Shown here in pieces: positions 16,091 to 23,962 of a stretch of DNA of 64,000 nucleotides. The first letter of the stretch is position 1. Each line of letters starts with the position of its first letter. A program made the position numbers and the translations under genes. The notes under the pieces are model-generated. The model ran no database searches. It was not told where the DNA came from and was given only the letters and a program-made list of their open reading frames with translations. The DNA is from Bog-159 sp035541265 (lineage in GTDB: Bacteria > Acidobacteriota > Terriglobia > Bryobacterales > Bryobacteraceae): contig DATKNQ010000141.1 of assembly GCA_035541265.1 (NCBI GenBank), positions 1 to 64,000 on the forward strand, written 5' to 3'.

Positions 16091-17206
16091 ATGGCAGCTT
16101 TGCGGATCGGCATCAACGCCCTGTACATGATTCCGGGCGGCGTGGGCGGCACGGAGATCTACTTACGCCACTTACTCCGGGCGTTGGCGGAGATTGACAG
16201 CCGCAACGAATATTTTGTCTTCACGAATCGTGAGACGGGTTGCGGACTGACTCCCGAGCGGGCAAATTTTCACAGCATGCCACAGGGCGTGCGGGCACGG
16301 CGGCGTCCGGCGCGGATCTTTTGGGAACAGACCGTACTGCCGGGGGCGGCGGCGCGCCTGGGGCTGGATGCGCTGTTGAATCCGGGTTTCACAGCGCCGT
16401 TTTACTGTCCGTGCGCCAGCGTGACGATGTTCCACGACATGCAGCACAAACGCCATCCGGAACACTTCCGCTGGTTCGATCTGCCGTTCTGGAGAGCGAT
16501 GCTGTATTGGTCGGCGCACTTGGCGACGGTGATCCTGGCGAACTCGGAGGCGACCCGCAAGGACGTGCTGAGTTATTACCGGCTGCCGGAGGAGAGAGTA
16601 CGGGTCGCGGAGCTGGGCGTGGATCCAGCGTTTTTCGGAATGCGGCGCACACCGGAAAAGCTGTTGCTGACGGTATCGACGCTGCATCCGCACAAGGGCC
16701 TGGATGCGCTGCTCGAAGCCTTCGCGCGGTTTCATGGCGAGCGGCCGGAGTTTCGCCTGGCGATCGCGGGGCTACGGGGATTTCATACCGCGGCGGTGGA
16801 GCGGCGGCGCGCGGAGCTTGGCCTAACGGAGGCGGTCGAGCTGACCGGCTGGATTCCGCGCGAGCAATTATACGGCTTATTCGAGCGGGCCTGCGCGTTC
16901 GTCTTCCCGTCGACATTCGAGGGGTTCGGCATGCCGGTAGTGGAGGCGCTGGCGGCGGGGATTCCCACGGCGTGCTCGGATATCGAGCCGCTGGCGACGA
17001 TGGTGGGAGGCGCGGCGGTGTTATTTGAAGCGGGCAGCGCGGAGGCCATCCATGCGGCGCTGGGGCGGCTGGTTGCGGACCCGGAACTGCGCGCGCGGCT
17101 CGAGATGGAAGGGCCACTGCGGGCGGCGGCCTTCTCGTGGAAGTCCACCGCGCAAGTTACACTGGATGCGATTGTGGACGCGGCGGAGGGGAGAAGACGG
17201 AGTTAG
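16091..17206 (+). CDS. Family 4 glycosyltransferase
   Basis: A 371-residue retaining GT-B enzyme. The N-terminal domain begins with GINALYMIPGGVGGTEIYL, the Gly-rich acceptor loop. The C-terminal domain has LLTVSTLHPHKGLDALLEAF and the E-x7-E signature in FPSTFEGFGMPVVEALAAG. The start is one base after the stop of the TMTC-like gene, completing the glycan block. Its stop overlaps the stop of the convergent BlaI-type gene. Confidence 0.9.
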   Translation: MAALRIGINALYMIPGGVGGTEIYLRHLLRALAEIDSRNEYFVFTNRETGCGLTPERANFHSMPQGVRARRRPARIFWEQTVLPGAAARLGLDALLNPGFTAPFYCPCASVTMFHDMQHKRHPEHFRWFDLPFWRAMLYWSAHLATVILANSEATRKDVLSYYRLPEERVRVAELGVDPAFFGMRRTPEKLLLTVSTLHPHKGLDALLEAFARFHGERPEFRLAIAGLRGFHTAAVERRRAELGLTEAVELTGWIPREQLYGLFERACAFVFPSTFEGFGMPVVEALAAGIPTACSDIEPLATMVGGAAVLFEAGSAEAIHAALGRLVADPELRARLEMEGPLRAAAFSWKSTAQVTLDAIVDAAEGRRRS

Positions 17207-17595
17207 AGCAGCGCGGGATCGAGGCGGTCATCCGGCGCCGGCTGGAGCACGGGGCCAGGCAACCCGGCGGACGAACCACCCTGCAGAAACTGGAGTAACT
17301 GATCCTGGGAGCTTTCAAAGTAACAATCGAGAAACTCCTTCAGGGCCAGGCGGCGCATAGCGTCGCGCGAGACGGAAGGCTGGTAGACAAAGGCCCGGCC
17401 GGATTTGCGGCGAGTGACCACACCGCGGCGCGCCAGGCGGTCGAGGATGGTCATGACGGTGGTGTAGGCCAAGGCGCGATTGGGAGTCACTAGCCGGCGG
17501 ACATCCTTGACACTTCCCTGCCCCAGCGACCAGAGCGCGTTGAGGCAGAGTAATTCGAGCGGCGGCGGGATATCTCGCGTAGCGGCTTTGCGCAT
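17203..17595 (-). CDS. BlaI/MecI/CopY-family transcriptional repressor
   Basis: A 130-residue winged-helix repressor. PLELLCLNALWSLGQGSVKDV and AYTTVMTILDRLARRGVVTR form the recognition helix and wing typical of BlaI/MecI. The C-terminal dimer region is followed by a short disordered tail. The start ATG shares a base with the TGA of the upstream nuclease gene, with GGAGGG ahead of it, so it is the last gene of the surA operon. No BlaR1/M56 sensor gene is next to it, so what triggers it is unknown. Confidence 0.87.
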   Translation of the reverse strand: MRKAATRDIPPPLELLCLNALWSLGQGSVKDVRRLVTPNRALAYTTVMTILDRLARRGVVTRRKSGRAFVYQPSVSRDAMRRLALKEFLDCYFESSQDQLLQFLQGGSSAGLPGPVLQPAPDDRLDPALL

Positions 17596-18710
17596 CAACC
17601 CTCCCGTTTAGACCCGGCGATTTGGAGGGCGTCGAGCAGTTTGCCGGCAAACGGCGAGACAGCCGGCGGAGCGGACTTACGGGCAACAGCCAAACCGTCA
17701 GGCGGACGGGCAGGCTGCGCGGCGGGAGGTTTGGGCGAATCGGACGGCGGCCCTTCGAGATACTTATCCTTCTTGAGTAACATGCGATCGAGCGGTGAGC
17801 AATAACTGGTGAAGTTACCCTCCAGTTGGCGGTCGGTTTCGAGCAGGTGGCGCATGCACTCCATCTTGGAATCCAGGTCATCCAGATAGTGAAGGAGCAT
17901 GGCTTCGGGAAACACGGGAGTCTTGGGCGAGCCGAAGTCCAACTGGCCGTGATGGCTGATGATCATGTGTTCGACCAGCGTACGCAAGCGCGGGGGAAAA
18001 TCCGGTAAGTCGCGCAACTTGGCCCCGACCATGCGCAGGGCGATCATCATGTGGCCGAGTAGCTGGCCCTCGTCGCTATAACTGAAGCCGCGCTCGTACT
18101 GCAACTCATATATCTTGCCGATGTCGTGGAGGATGACTCCGGTCATGAGCAGGTCGCCATCGATGATGGGGTAATGGCAGGTAGTGGCACGGGCCAGGTG
18201 ACAGAGCGACAGGACGTGTTCGATCAAGCCGCCGAGATAGGCATGATGGATCTGCTTGGCGGCTGGCGCGATGCGGTATCGCCGTGCGATGTCGTCATCG
18301 TCGAGCAGAGCGTCCACCAGCGCGCGCAGGTGCGGATTCGCGATGGCGGCGGCGAATTCACGGAGCTCGCGCCACATCTCATCCCGGTCGCGCCTGGAAG
18401 CCGGGAAGAAATCGGTGAAGTCCACCTCACGGTCATCGAGGCGCTGGATGGAGTGGACGGTTAACTGGGGGCGGTTATGATAGATCTGCAGGAGTCCCTT
18501 GATGCGCACGAAATCGTCACGCTCGAAGGTTTCCATGACGACGGTTACGTTGTCGAAGATGCGGGCGTCGAGATCGCCAGTACGATCGCCGAGCACAAGC
18601 GACAAATAAGGATCGCCCTTCTTGTTCTGGCGTAACTCCTTGGAGCAGACCAGAAATGTGGCGGCCTTGACTTCTCCCGGCTTAAGTTCGTTAACGTAAG
18701 GCGATTTCAT
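17595..18710 (-). CDS. YhaM-like 3'-5' exoribonuclease (OB fold plus HD domain)
   Basis: The first ATG consistent with family length is at 18710, giving 371 residues. The N-terminal 95 residues are an OB fold (KAATFLVCSKELRQNKKG, ITAYHN-like sheet). The C-terminal phosphohydrolase domain has GLIEHVLSLCHLA, the HD pair in GVILHDIGKIYEL, and distal HHGQLDFGSP and LHYLDDLDSKM. This order matches YhaM/CBF1-type nucleases that trim RNA or ssDNA from the 3' end. A Pro-rich tail of about 50 residues is extra. It lies between surA and the BlaI-type gene on one transcript. Confidence 0.85.
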   Translation of the reverse strand: MKSPYVNELKPGEVKAATFLVCSKELRQNKKGDPYLSLVLGDRTGDLDARIFDNVTVVMETFERDDFVRIKGLLQIYHNRPQLTVHSIQRLDDREVDFTDFFPASRRDRDEMWRELREFAAAIANPHLRALVDALLDDDDIARRYRIAPAAKQIHHAYLGGLIEHVLSLCHLARATTCHYPIIDGDLLMTGVILHDIGKIYELQYERGFSYSDEGQLLGHMMIALRMVGAKLRDLPDFPPRLRTLVEHMIISHHGQLDFGSPKTPVFPEAMLLHYLDDLDSKMECMRHLLETDRQLEGNFTSYCSPLDRMLLKKDKYLEGPPSDSPKPPAAQPARPPDGLAVARKSAPPAVSPFAGKLLDALQIAGSKREG

Positions 18711-18727
18711 GACGGCGGCCGCGCCGG

Positions 18728-19930
18728 TCAGGACTTTTGCGGCGCGGGGGCCGGAGAGACGGTGGGTGGCGCTGCCGTCGCGGGCTTCTTTACGCCGCCG
18801 GTCCACGGAAGCGGGATAACCCAGAGTAAGTGTTTGCGTTTACGGTGAGTAGCCACTTCTTCTTTCGTCACAGTCTGGGGCTTTAACTGGGCGACGTCTT
18901 TCCAGGCAGTATCCTTGCCGGGCGCAGCGCCGCTATCCAGGTAGCCGGCCTTGATCTCCAAGAAGGCATCCTGGCGCAACTTAGTAAGATAGGTACGCAC
19001 CTTGGCGTTCATCTGGGGCATCACGATGCGGCCGGTGATCTCGTCCTCGACCTCTTCGTAAGAAGCCAGGCCTTTTTCATGGCGGTCGACGATTTTCAGA
19101 ACCAGGAAGCCGTTCGGCACTTTGATGGGGTCAGTCACATAGCCTTTGGGCTGCTTGAAGACGATGTCCTCGATCGGCTTCATCAACTGGCCGCGCTTGA
19201 AGGGGGGTAACTCGCCGCCGTTGCGGGCTGTTTCCAGGTCGTCGGAGTTAGTGGTGGCGAGATCGGAAAACTTTTCGCCCTTGCGCGCGCGGGCGGTCAA
19301 GTCCTTGGCCTTCTTTTCAGCGGCTTTAGCCTGGTCCGGCGTTTTGCCTTCGGTGGAGATCAGGATCTGCTGCAGGAAGACTTCTTCGTCACGGACGAAG
19401 TCGTTCTTGTGCTGATCGTAGTATTTGCGCTTCTCGGCGTCGGGAATCGCGATGCGGGAGCTGACTTCCTCGGAGATCACGCGCTGGGTCAGGAGCTGAT
19501 TCTTGACCTGCTGCTTGAAGTCTTCGAAGGGCATGCCCATCTGTTCGCGGACGAAATCGTGGAACTTATCGGGGTCGGCGAGACCGCTGCGCACCTGCAT
19601 TTCGGCGAGACGCTTGGTGATCTCGGCGTCGACGCTGATGTTCAGATCTTTGGCTTTTTGCACGAGGAGGAGCTGGTCAATCTGGTCGCGCAAAGCGTCC
19701 GCGGCGCGGGCCTTCACGGCGTCCTGCAGCTTGGCGCCTGTCAAGCCCTGCTGGCGGAGATCGGCCTCAATTTCCTGGCGGCTATGCAGCAGTTCACCGC
19801 GGGTGATGATGTCGCCGTTCACTTTGGCAACGATCTCTTCGACAATGTGCACGTCCGCTCCCGCGAGGAGGGAGAGCGAGGCGGCGGTCGAAAAGGAGGC
19901 TGCCGCAAGAACAATGAGCCTGCGATACAT
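18728..19930 (-). CDS. surA: SurA-like periplasmic peptidyl-prolyl isomerase
   Basis: A 400-residue periplasmic chaperone. After a signal peptide (about 1-25) comes a SurA N-terminal domain with EIVAKVNGDIITRGELL, then one parvulin domain (about 175-285) marked by VFLQQILIS, GGELPPFKRGQLMKP and VTDPIKVPNGFLVLKI. It has one parvulin copy, whereas E. coli SurA has two. It would assist outer-membrane protein folding. The gene is head-to-head with a Skp-like gene, and a 130-bp shared promoter region separates them. The C-terminal Ala/Pro tail is low complexity. Confidence 0.85.
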   Translation of the reverse strand: MYRRLIVLAAASFSTAASLSLLAGADVHIVEEIVAKVNGDIITRGELLHSRQEIEADLRQQGLTGAKLQDAVKARAADALRDQIDQLLLVQKAKDLNISVDAEITKRLAEMQVRSGLADPDKFHDFVREQMGMPFEDFKQQVKNQLLTQRVISEEVSSRIAIPDAEKRKYYDQHKNDFVRDEEVFLQQILISTEGKTPDQAKAAEKKAKDLTARARKGEKFSDLATTNSDDLETARNGGELPPFKRGQLMKPIEDIVFKQPKGYVTDPIKVPNGFLVLKIVDRHEKGLASYEEVEDEITGRIVMPQMNAKVRTYLTKLRQDAFLEIKAGYLDSGAAPGKDTAWKDVAQLKPQTVTKEEVATHRKRKHLLWVIPLPWTGGVKKPATAAPPTVSPAPAPQKS

Positions 19931-20060
19931 ATATGGGACATTCTAGCACCCGGGGCCGCCGGCTTTGGGGAGGGCCGGCCGCATTCCCAGGGGGAACACC
20001 GGAGGCCACAGCGTGTGGTACGCTGATGAGTTCGTAAACTTCAAAAGGAGTCTTCTAAGC

Positions 20061-20585
20061 ATGTCAGCAAGGTTGGGAGTGCGGGTAGCCGCGGTTTGCC
20101 TCGCGCTCGTGTCATTCGGCAAGATCGGTCTGAGCCAGACCAAGGTGGGCGTGGTCAGCTTGCAAAGGGCTGTGCTGGACACGGCCGAAATCAAGCAGAA
20201 GTCGGCCGAGATGGAGGCGAAATACAAGCCCCGGCAGCAGCAGATGGAGGCTCTGCAACGTGACATCGACAACATCAAGCAGCAGTTGCAGAGCAACGCG
20301 GGCAAGCTGACGGAGGCCGCGTTAGCCGACCTGAATTCGCAGGGGCAGTACAAGCAGCGTCAGCTTCAGCGGATGAGCGACGATCTGCAATCGGACGTGA
20401 ATGCCGAGCGCAACGACATTCTGGGGGCGTGCAGCCGCAGGATGCAGGAAGTGGTGCGCAAGCTGGCGGATGAAAAGGGTCTGGACGTAGTGGTAGACGT
20501 GCAGAGCACGGTGTTTTACAAGCCGGCGCTGGACCTGACGGCAGAGGCTGTGGCCGCCTACGACAAGGCATACCCGGCGAAGTAG
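20061..20585 (+). CDS. skp: OmpH/Skp-like periplasmic chaperone
   Basis: The start ATG at 20061 follows AAAAGGAG and gives 174 residues. A signal peptide (about 1-26) precedes TKVGVVSLQRAVLDTAEIKQ, the family's first strand, then a long coiled coil (about 45-125) forming the tentacles, and a C-terminal DVVVDVQSTVFY strand. Skp holds unfolded outer-membrane proteins in the periplasm. The divergent surA gene has the same role, which suggests joint expression. Confidence 0.86.
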   Translation: MSARLGVRVAAVCLALVSFGKIGLSQTKVGVVSLQRAVLDTAEIKQKSAEMEAKYKPRQQQMEALQRDIDNIKQQLQSNAGKLTEAALADLNSQGQYKQRQLQRMSDDLQSDVNAERNDILGACSRRMQEVVRKLADEKGLDVVVDVQSTVFYKPALDLTAEAVAAYDKAYPAK

Positions 20586-20594
20586 GATGGAAAG

Positions 20595-21095
20595 ATGGCT
20601 GGCTATCTGGATCAATACGGGGCCGGCGACGAACGGCGCGAGAAGCGCAACAAGCTGATTTTCACGCTGGGGGCCGCGGCCCTAGTTGTGCTCTTCCTGT
20701 GGTTCTTCCTTTACGGCTGGGACAAGACGGAGATCCTGCGGATTCAGTCGGTAGCCAGGCTGGCGCAGGTGCTGCGCAACCACCGGCAGGAGAGCCGGGT
20801 GAAGAGCTTCTTCGACTTACTACGCCGCAAGGATTACAAGGCGGCGTACGCGATGTGGAACTGCACGGACGCGCACCCCTGCCGGGACTACGCGTTCCCG
20901 GAGTTCATGAAAGACTGGGGACCGGACAGCCCGCGCAACCCATCGGACTACGATATTTCGAGGAGCCGCTCGTGCGGATCGGGCGTGATTGTGACCGTGG
21001 ATTTCGACCGCCGCGAGGAAGACGCGCTGTGGGTACAGCGGAGCGATCTGACGATCGGCTTTTCGCCGTTTCCGATCTGCCAGGCCGGGTCGTGA
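20595..21095 (+). CDS. Membrane-anchored hypothetical protein
   Basis: A 166-residue protein with a charged N-terminus (DERREKRNK), one membrane helix (about 22-41) and a periplasmic domain. That domain begins RVKSFFDLLRRKDYKAAYAMW, reminiscent of NTF2/DUF4878-like folds. Four Cys residues (CTDAHPC, RSRSC, PFPIC) could form two disulfides. The start lies 9 bases after skp, so it is probably co-transcribed. No function is assigned. Confidence 0.75.
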   Translation: MAGYLDQYGAGDERREKRNKLIFTLGAAALVVLFLWFFLYGWDKTEILRIQSVARLAQVLRNHRQESRVKSFFDLLRRKDYKAAYAMWNCTDAHPCRDYAFPEFMKDWGPDSPRNPSDYDISRSRSCGSGVIVTVDFDRREEDALWVQRSDLTIGFSPFPICQAGS

Positions 21096-21155
21096 GGGGG
21101 CGCGGAGCGGGTTCACTGCGCGCGTCATAGAATAGTAAAAAGAGACTGGAACAGC

Positions 21156-22277
21156 ATGGGCACAACAGTGGCAGGTTTGGAAGGCGTAGTCGCCGGCGAG
21201 TCGGAGATTTGCTACATCGACGGTTACGCGGGCGTTCTCAGCTATCGCGGCTATAACATTCACACGCTGGCGGACAATGCGACTTTCGAGGAGGTGATTT
21301 ACCTACTCTGGAACGGACACCTGCCGAAGCGCGAGGAGTTGGAGCAGCTTAAGAAGGAACTGGGCGCCAACCGCGGGCTGCCGCCGGCCGTGCTGGAGTT
21401 TCTGAAATCGGCGCCGCAGGCCAGTCCGATGGACGTGCTGCGCACGGCGGTTTCGATGCTGGGCATGTACGATCCGGAGACGCCCGACATGATGCCGGAC
21501 GCGAACGCGCGCAAGGCGATGCGGCTGATGTCACAGACGTCGACGATGGTGACGACGTTCGACCGGTTGCGCAAGGGTCTGCACGTGATCAACGGCGACC
21601 CGGGGATGACGTTCGCCGAGAACTTCCTGTACACGCTGACGGGCAAACGTCCCGACGAAGTGATGGAGCACGCTTTCGATGTGGCGCTGATTCTGCATGC
21701 GGACCACGAGCTGAACGCGTCCACCTTCGCGGCGCGCGTGACGGCGGCGACGCTTTCCGATATTTATTCGGCGATGACGTCGGCGATCGGGGCACTGAAG
21801 GGCCCGCTGCACGGCGGCGCGAACCAGGACGTGATCAAGGTACTGCTGCAGCTTTCGAGCGAGGAAGCGGCCATCGACCGGGTGAAGAGCACGCTGGCGC
21901 GCAAGGTGAAGCTGGCGGGGTTCGGGCATCGGGTGTATCGCACGGAAGATCCGCGGGCTACGCACTTGCGCGTGCTTTCCGAGGAGTTGGGCAAGCGCAC
22001 GGGGCACGAGAAGCTGTTCCGCATGTCGCGGGCGATGGAGCAGACCGTCAAGGAGGAGAAGGGCCTGATCGCGAACGTGGACTTCTATTCGGCCTCGACC
22101 TATTATTCGCTGGGCATTCCGGTGGATTTGTTTACGACGGTCTTCGCCGTAAGCCGCATGTCGGGATGGACGGCGCACGTGCTGGAACAGTATAAGAACA
22201 ACCGCCTGATCCGGCCGCGCGCGGAGTACAAGGGGAATCCGGACGGGATGCCGTGGATTCCGATGGGCGAACGCTAA
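21156..22277 (+). CDS. gltA: Citrate synthase
   Basis: A 373-residue citrate (or 2-methylcitrate) synthase, condensing acetyl-CoA with oxaloacetate. Catalytic residues are visible in HADHELNASTFAAR, GPLHGGANQDVIKVL and GFGHRVYRTEDPRA, and the acidic residue in NVDFYSASTYYSLGIP. The length fits the shorter bacterial and archaeal-like type rather than the allosteric hexameric type. TAGAAT about 30 bases before the ATG may be the -10. The next gene begins directly after its stop. Confidence 0.95.
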   Translation: MGTTVAGLEGVVAGESEICYIDGYAGVLSYRGYNIHTLADNATFEEVIYLLWNGHLPKREELEQLKKELGANRGLPPAVLEFLKSAPQASPMDVLRTAVSMLGMYDPETPDMMPDANARKAMRLMSQTSTMVTTFDRLRKGLHVINGDPGMTFAENFLYTLTGKRPDEVMEHAFDVALILHADHELNASTFAARVTAATLSDIYSAMTSAIGALKGPLHGGANQDVIKVLLQLSSEEAAIDRVKSTLARKVKLAGFGHRVYRTEDPRATHLRVLSEELGKRTGHEKLFRMSRAMEQTVKEEKGLIANVDFYSASTYYSLGIPVDLFTTVFAVSRMSGWTAHVLEQYKNNRLIRPRAEYKGNPDGMPWIPMGER

Positions 22278-22550
22278 GTGGACGAACGCGCCTATTATAC
22301 GGAATCGCAGACGACCAAGCCGGCGTCGTTGCACTGCCCGTTCTGCCGGTCGACGGAGACGTACGAACTGCGCTGGACGGTGCGGAAGAAGAAAGATCGT
22401 TTGCCGCCGGGGGCGGATGAGCGGGACCGGGCGCGTTTTGCGAAATCGCAGAGTTACATGGTGCTGATGGACGATAAGGTAGCGTGTAAGAATTTGCGAT
22501 GCCGGAAGCGGTTCGATATTTCAGGCGTGAAGACGATGGCGTTTATTTAG
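22278..22550 (+). CDS. Small zinc-ribbon-like hypothetical protein
   Basis: A GTG start abuts the citrate synthase stop and gives 90 residues. Two Cys pairs, LHCPFCRS near the N-terminus and KVACKNLRCRKRF near the C-terminus, could form a zinc ribbon. The middle is Lys/Arg/Asp-rich. It is probably translated with the citrate synthase gene. No named family was recognised. Confidence 0.7.
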   Translation: MDERAYYTESQTTKPASLHCPFCRSTETYELRWTVRKKKDRLPPGADERDRARFAKSQSYMVLMDDKVACKNLRCRKRFDISGVKTMAFI

Positions 22551-22569
22551 CCGGACCTTGCGTCTGTGC

Positions 22570-23178
22570 TTACGCAGCGCCCCGGATGCATGGGCGGAGC
22601 AGTTTGGCGAACAGCGATACGTCCCCGGTCGCGTGGCTCACGCGCGAAGCATCGGTCATTTCCTCACGAGTTACGGCTCGCCAATCGATGTAATGGCCGG
22701 CGCGCAATCCAAGCTCGCGCAGAAACTCGCGTTGAGTTCTGCCGTTGCCCTCGCGGAATGGGTGAGCCGCGTTCAGCTCACTGAGGAACCAGGCGGCTCG
22801 CGTTGCAAAGGCAGCGGCGTCCCGGCCGGCGAGGTATTCTTCCGCCGCGAGCTTCGCGAGCGTCTGTTCCAGCGCCGGCTCGAGAAACGCAGCCAGACCG
22901 AACAGATGGCCACCTTTGGATATGTTCACGGTGCGAAACTGTCCCGCCCAACCGTAGACATCCTGAAAGATGTGCCTATGAATCGCCTTGAGGTGTGCGA
23001 TGTTGAAAGTGCCTGCTACGGGCCTCTCAATCAACTCGGCGATGCGCAGGTGCGAACGGCGCGCCTCGAAGCGCTCCAGGAGCGTGGCGTCAGTGATCCT
23101 GCGCAGGTTCCGCAGGACGTTTGTGCCGGGATGCAGATAAGGGTCCGCATTCCCGGGCGTCAAGCTCATCGATGGCAC
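22570..23178 (-). CDS. Fic-family toxin (AMPylase)
   Basis: A 202-residue Fic protein. The active-site motif HPFREGNGRTQREF is complete, with the catalytic His and the anion-hole and ATP-contacting Arg. Upstream, IFQDVYGWAGQFRTVNISKGG is the flap that positions the target. Such enzymes usually AMPylate proteins such as gyrase, using ATP. The start is either 23178 or 23169 (MSLTPGN). Its 5' end overlaps the antitoxin gene by about 80-89 bases in another frame. It has no inhibitory helix of its own, consistent with class I Fic controlled by a separate antitoxin. Confidence 0.88.
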   Translation of the reverse strand: MPSMSLTPGNADPYLHPGTNVLRNLRRITDATLLERFEARRSHLRIAELIERPVAGTFNIAHLKAIHRHIFQDVYGWAGQFRTVNISKGGHLFGLAAFLEPALEQTLAKLAAEEYLAGRDAAAFATRAAWFLSELNAAHPFREGNGRTQREFLRELGLRAGHYIDWRAVTREEMTDASRVSHATGDVSLFAKLLRPCIRGAA

Positions 23179-23347
23179 TCCGTACTTCGGACAGGGTTAA
23201 GTCTCCGTCGATGTATCGCTGGTAGAGAGCCTTGGTTTGCTCGTCGAGATCCAGCCCTTCCAGGCGGACGGAGGCCAGCGCTTCTTCGTAAACACGCGTT
23301 CGCCGCGCGCGCTCGGCTGCGGTGATCGGGTGTATCGACAGCGCCAT
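23090..23347 (-). CDS. VbhA-like antitoxin of the Fic toxin
   Basis: An 85-residue protein. ALASVRLEGLDLD contains the (S/T)-x-x-x-E-G inhibitory motif whose Glu blocks ATP binding in Fic enzymes. TKALYQRYIDGDLTLSEV completes the VbhA-type fold. It precedes the Fic gene, as in VbhA/VbhT. The C-terminal tail is extended across the overlap with the toxin gene. It should neutralise the toxin by direct contact. Confidence 0.82.
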   Translation of the reverse strand: MALSIHPITAAERARRTRVYEEALASVRLEGLDLDEQTKALYQRYIDGDLTLSEVRSAIDELDARECGPLSASRHKRPAEPAQDH

Positions 23348-23462
23348 TTTTCTACTCTACTCCTATTCTCCGCCTAACAGTCTTTCGGTGACGCTGCGGT
23401 GGGGTACGGTCGGGCTTTCCTCGCTCGGGACAGGTACTTGCCGCAGGATTTGGACGCTGGAA

Positions 23463-23484
23463 ATAGTAACACATATGTTACTAT
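23463..23484. promoter_or_regulatory. Operator-like inverted repeat of a former HigBA module
   Basis: ATAGTAACA (23463-23471) and TGTTACTAT (23476-23484) are perfect 9-bp inverted arms around CATA. The site is AT-rich in GC-rich surroundings and lies about 130 bases before a HigA-like antitoxin gene. It lies between divergent genes and could also affect the Fic module. Antitoxins of this type bind such palindromes to repress their own operon. Confidence 0.6.
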
Positions 23485-23499
23485 AGTGCATGGTCGACG

Positions 23500-23607
23500 T
23501 TCCCGGAGCGTCTCGTGATTTTGCCCGGTGGAGGAACGAAGAAGCGCCAGCAGCAGGACATCGCGACTGCCCTCGTGAGATGGCGGGATTATAAGGAAAG
23601 GAAAAAG
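23500..23607 (+). pseudogene. 3' stub of a HigB/RelE-type toxin gene
   Basis: The frame reads LVILPGGGTKKRQQQDIATA then LVRWRDYKERKK, resembling the C-terminal end of Gp49-like HigB toxins (L-L-x-G-G-D-K-x-x-Q-x-x-D-I-x-x-A-x-x-x-W). The N-terminal 60 or so residues are absent: an operator-like palindrome and in-frame stop come directly before it. The toxin appears deleted, leaving only the end beside the antitoxin gene. Confidence 0.55.
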
Positions 23608-23617
23608 GATCACAGCC

Positions 23618-23962
23618 ATGGCCCTGACGCGCGATTTCAAGGAGACCATCCGCGCACGCGCGGAGCGGGACACGAAATTCCGAAAGGAGCTTCTGCGCGT
23701 AGGCGTCGAATGTATGCTCGGCGGTGACGTGACTACCGCCAAGACCATTCTTCGCGACTACATCAACGCCACGGTGGGGTTTGCGGAGGTCGCCGAGTAC
23801 ACACATATCCCATCCAAGAGCCTGATGCGCATGCTTGGCCCGGCAGGCAATCCCCGCGCCGATAATCTATTCGAGGTTGTCAGTTTCCTGCAGCAACGCG
23901 AGGGCGTGCGTTTTCGCGTCAGTACGGCTCCGGCTACCCGCCGCCTAACAATCCTTCGATGA
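23618..23962 (+). CDS. HigA-like addiction-module antidote protein
   Basis: A 114-residue protein. LTRDFKETIRARAERDTKFR and FRKELLRVGVECMLGGDVTT followed by AKTILRDYINATVGF match the 'probable addiction module antidote' family. The helix-turn-helix is in VAEYTHIPSKSLMRMLGPAG. It would bind the upstream palindrome and repress its own promoter. Its cognate toxin is only a stub, so the gene may be an orphan antitoxin. GGAAAGG lies upstream of the ATG. The last 29 bases overlap the convergent gene's end. Confidence 0.82.
   Translation: MALTRDFKETIRARAERDTKFRKELLRVGVECMLGGDVTTAKTILRDYINATVGFAEVAEYTHIPSKSLMRMLGPAGNPRADNLFEVVSFLQQREGVRFRVSTAPATRRLTILR

Noticed and set aside
22566..23325. Open + strand frames opposite the Fic module
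   Set aside because: Composition typical of antisense shadows; the - strand frames carry the Fic and VbhA motifs.
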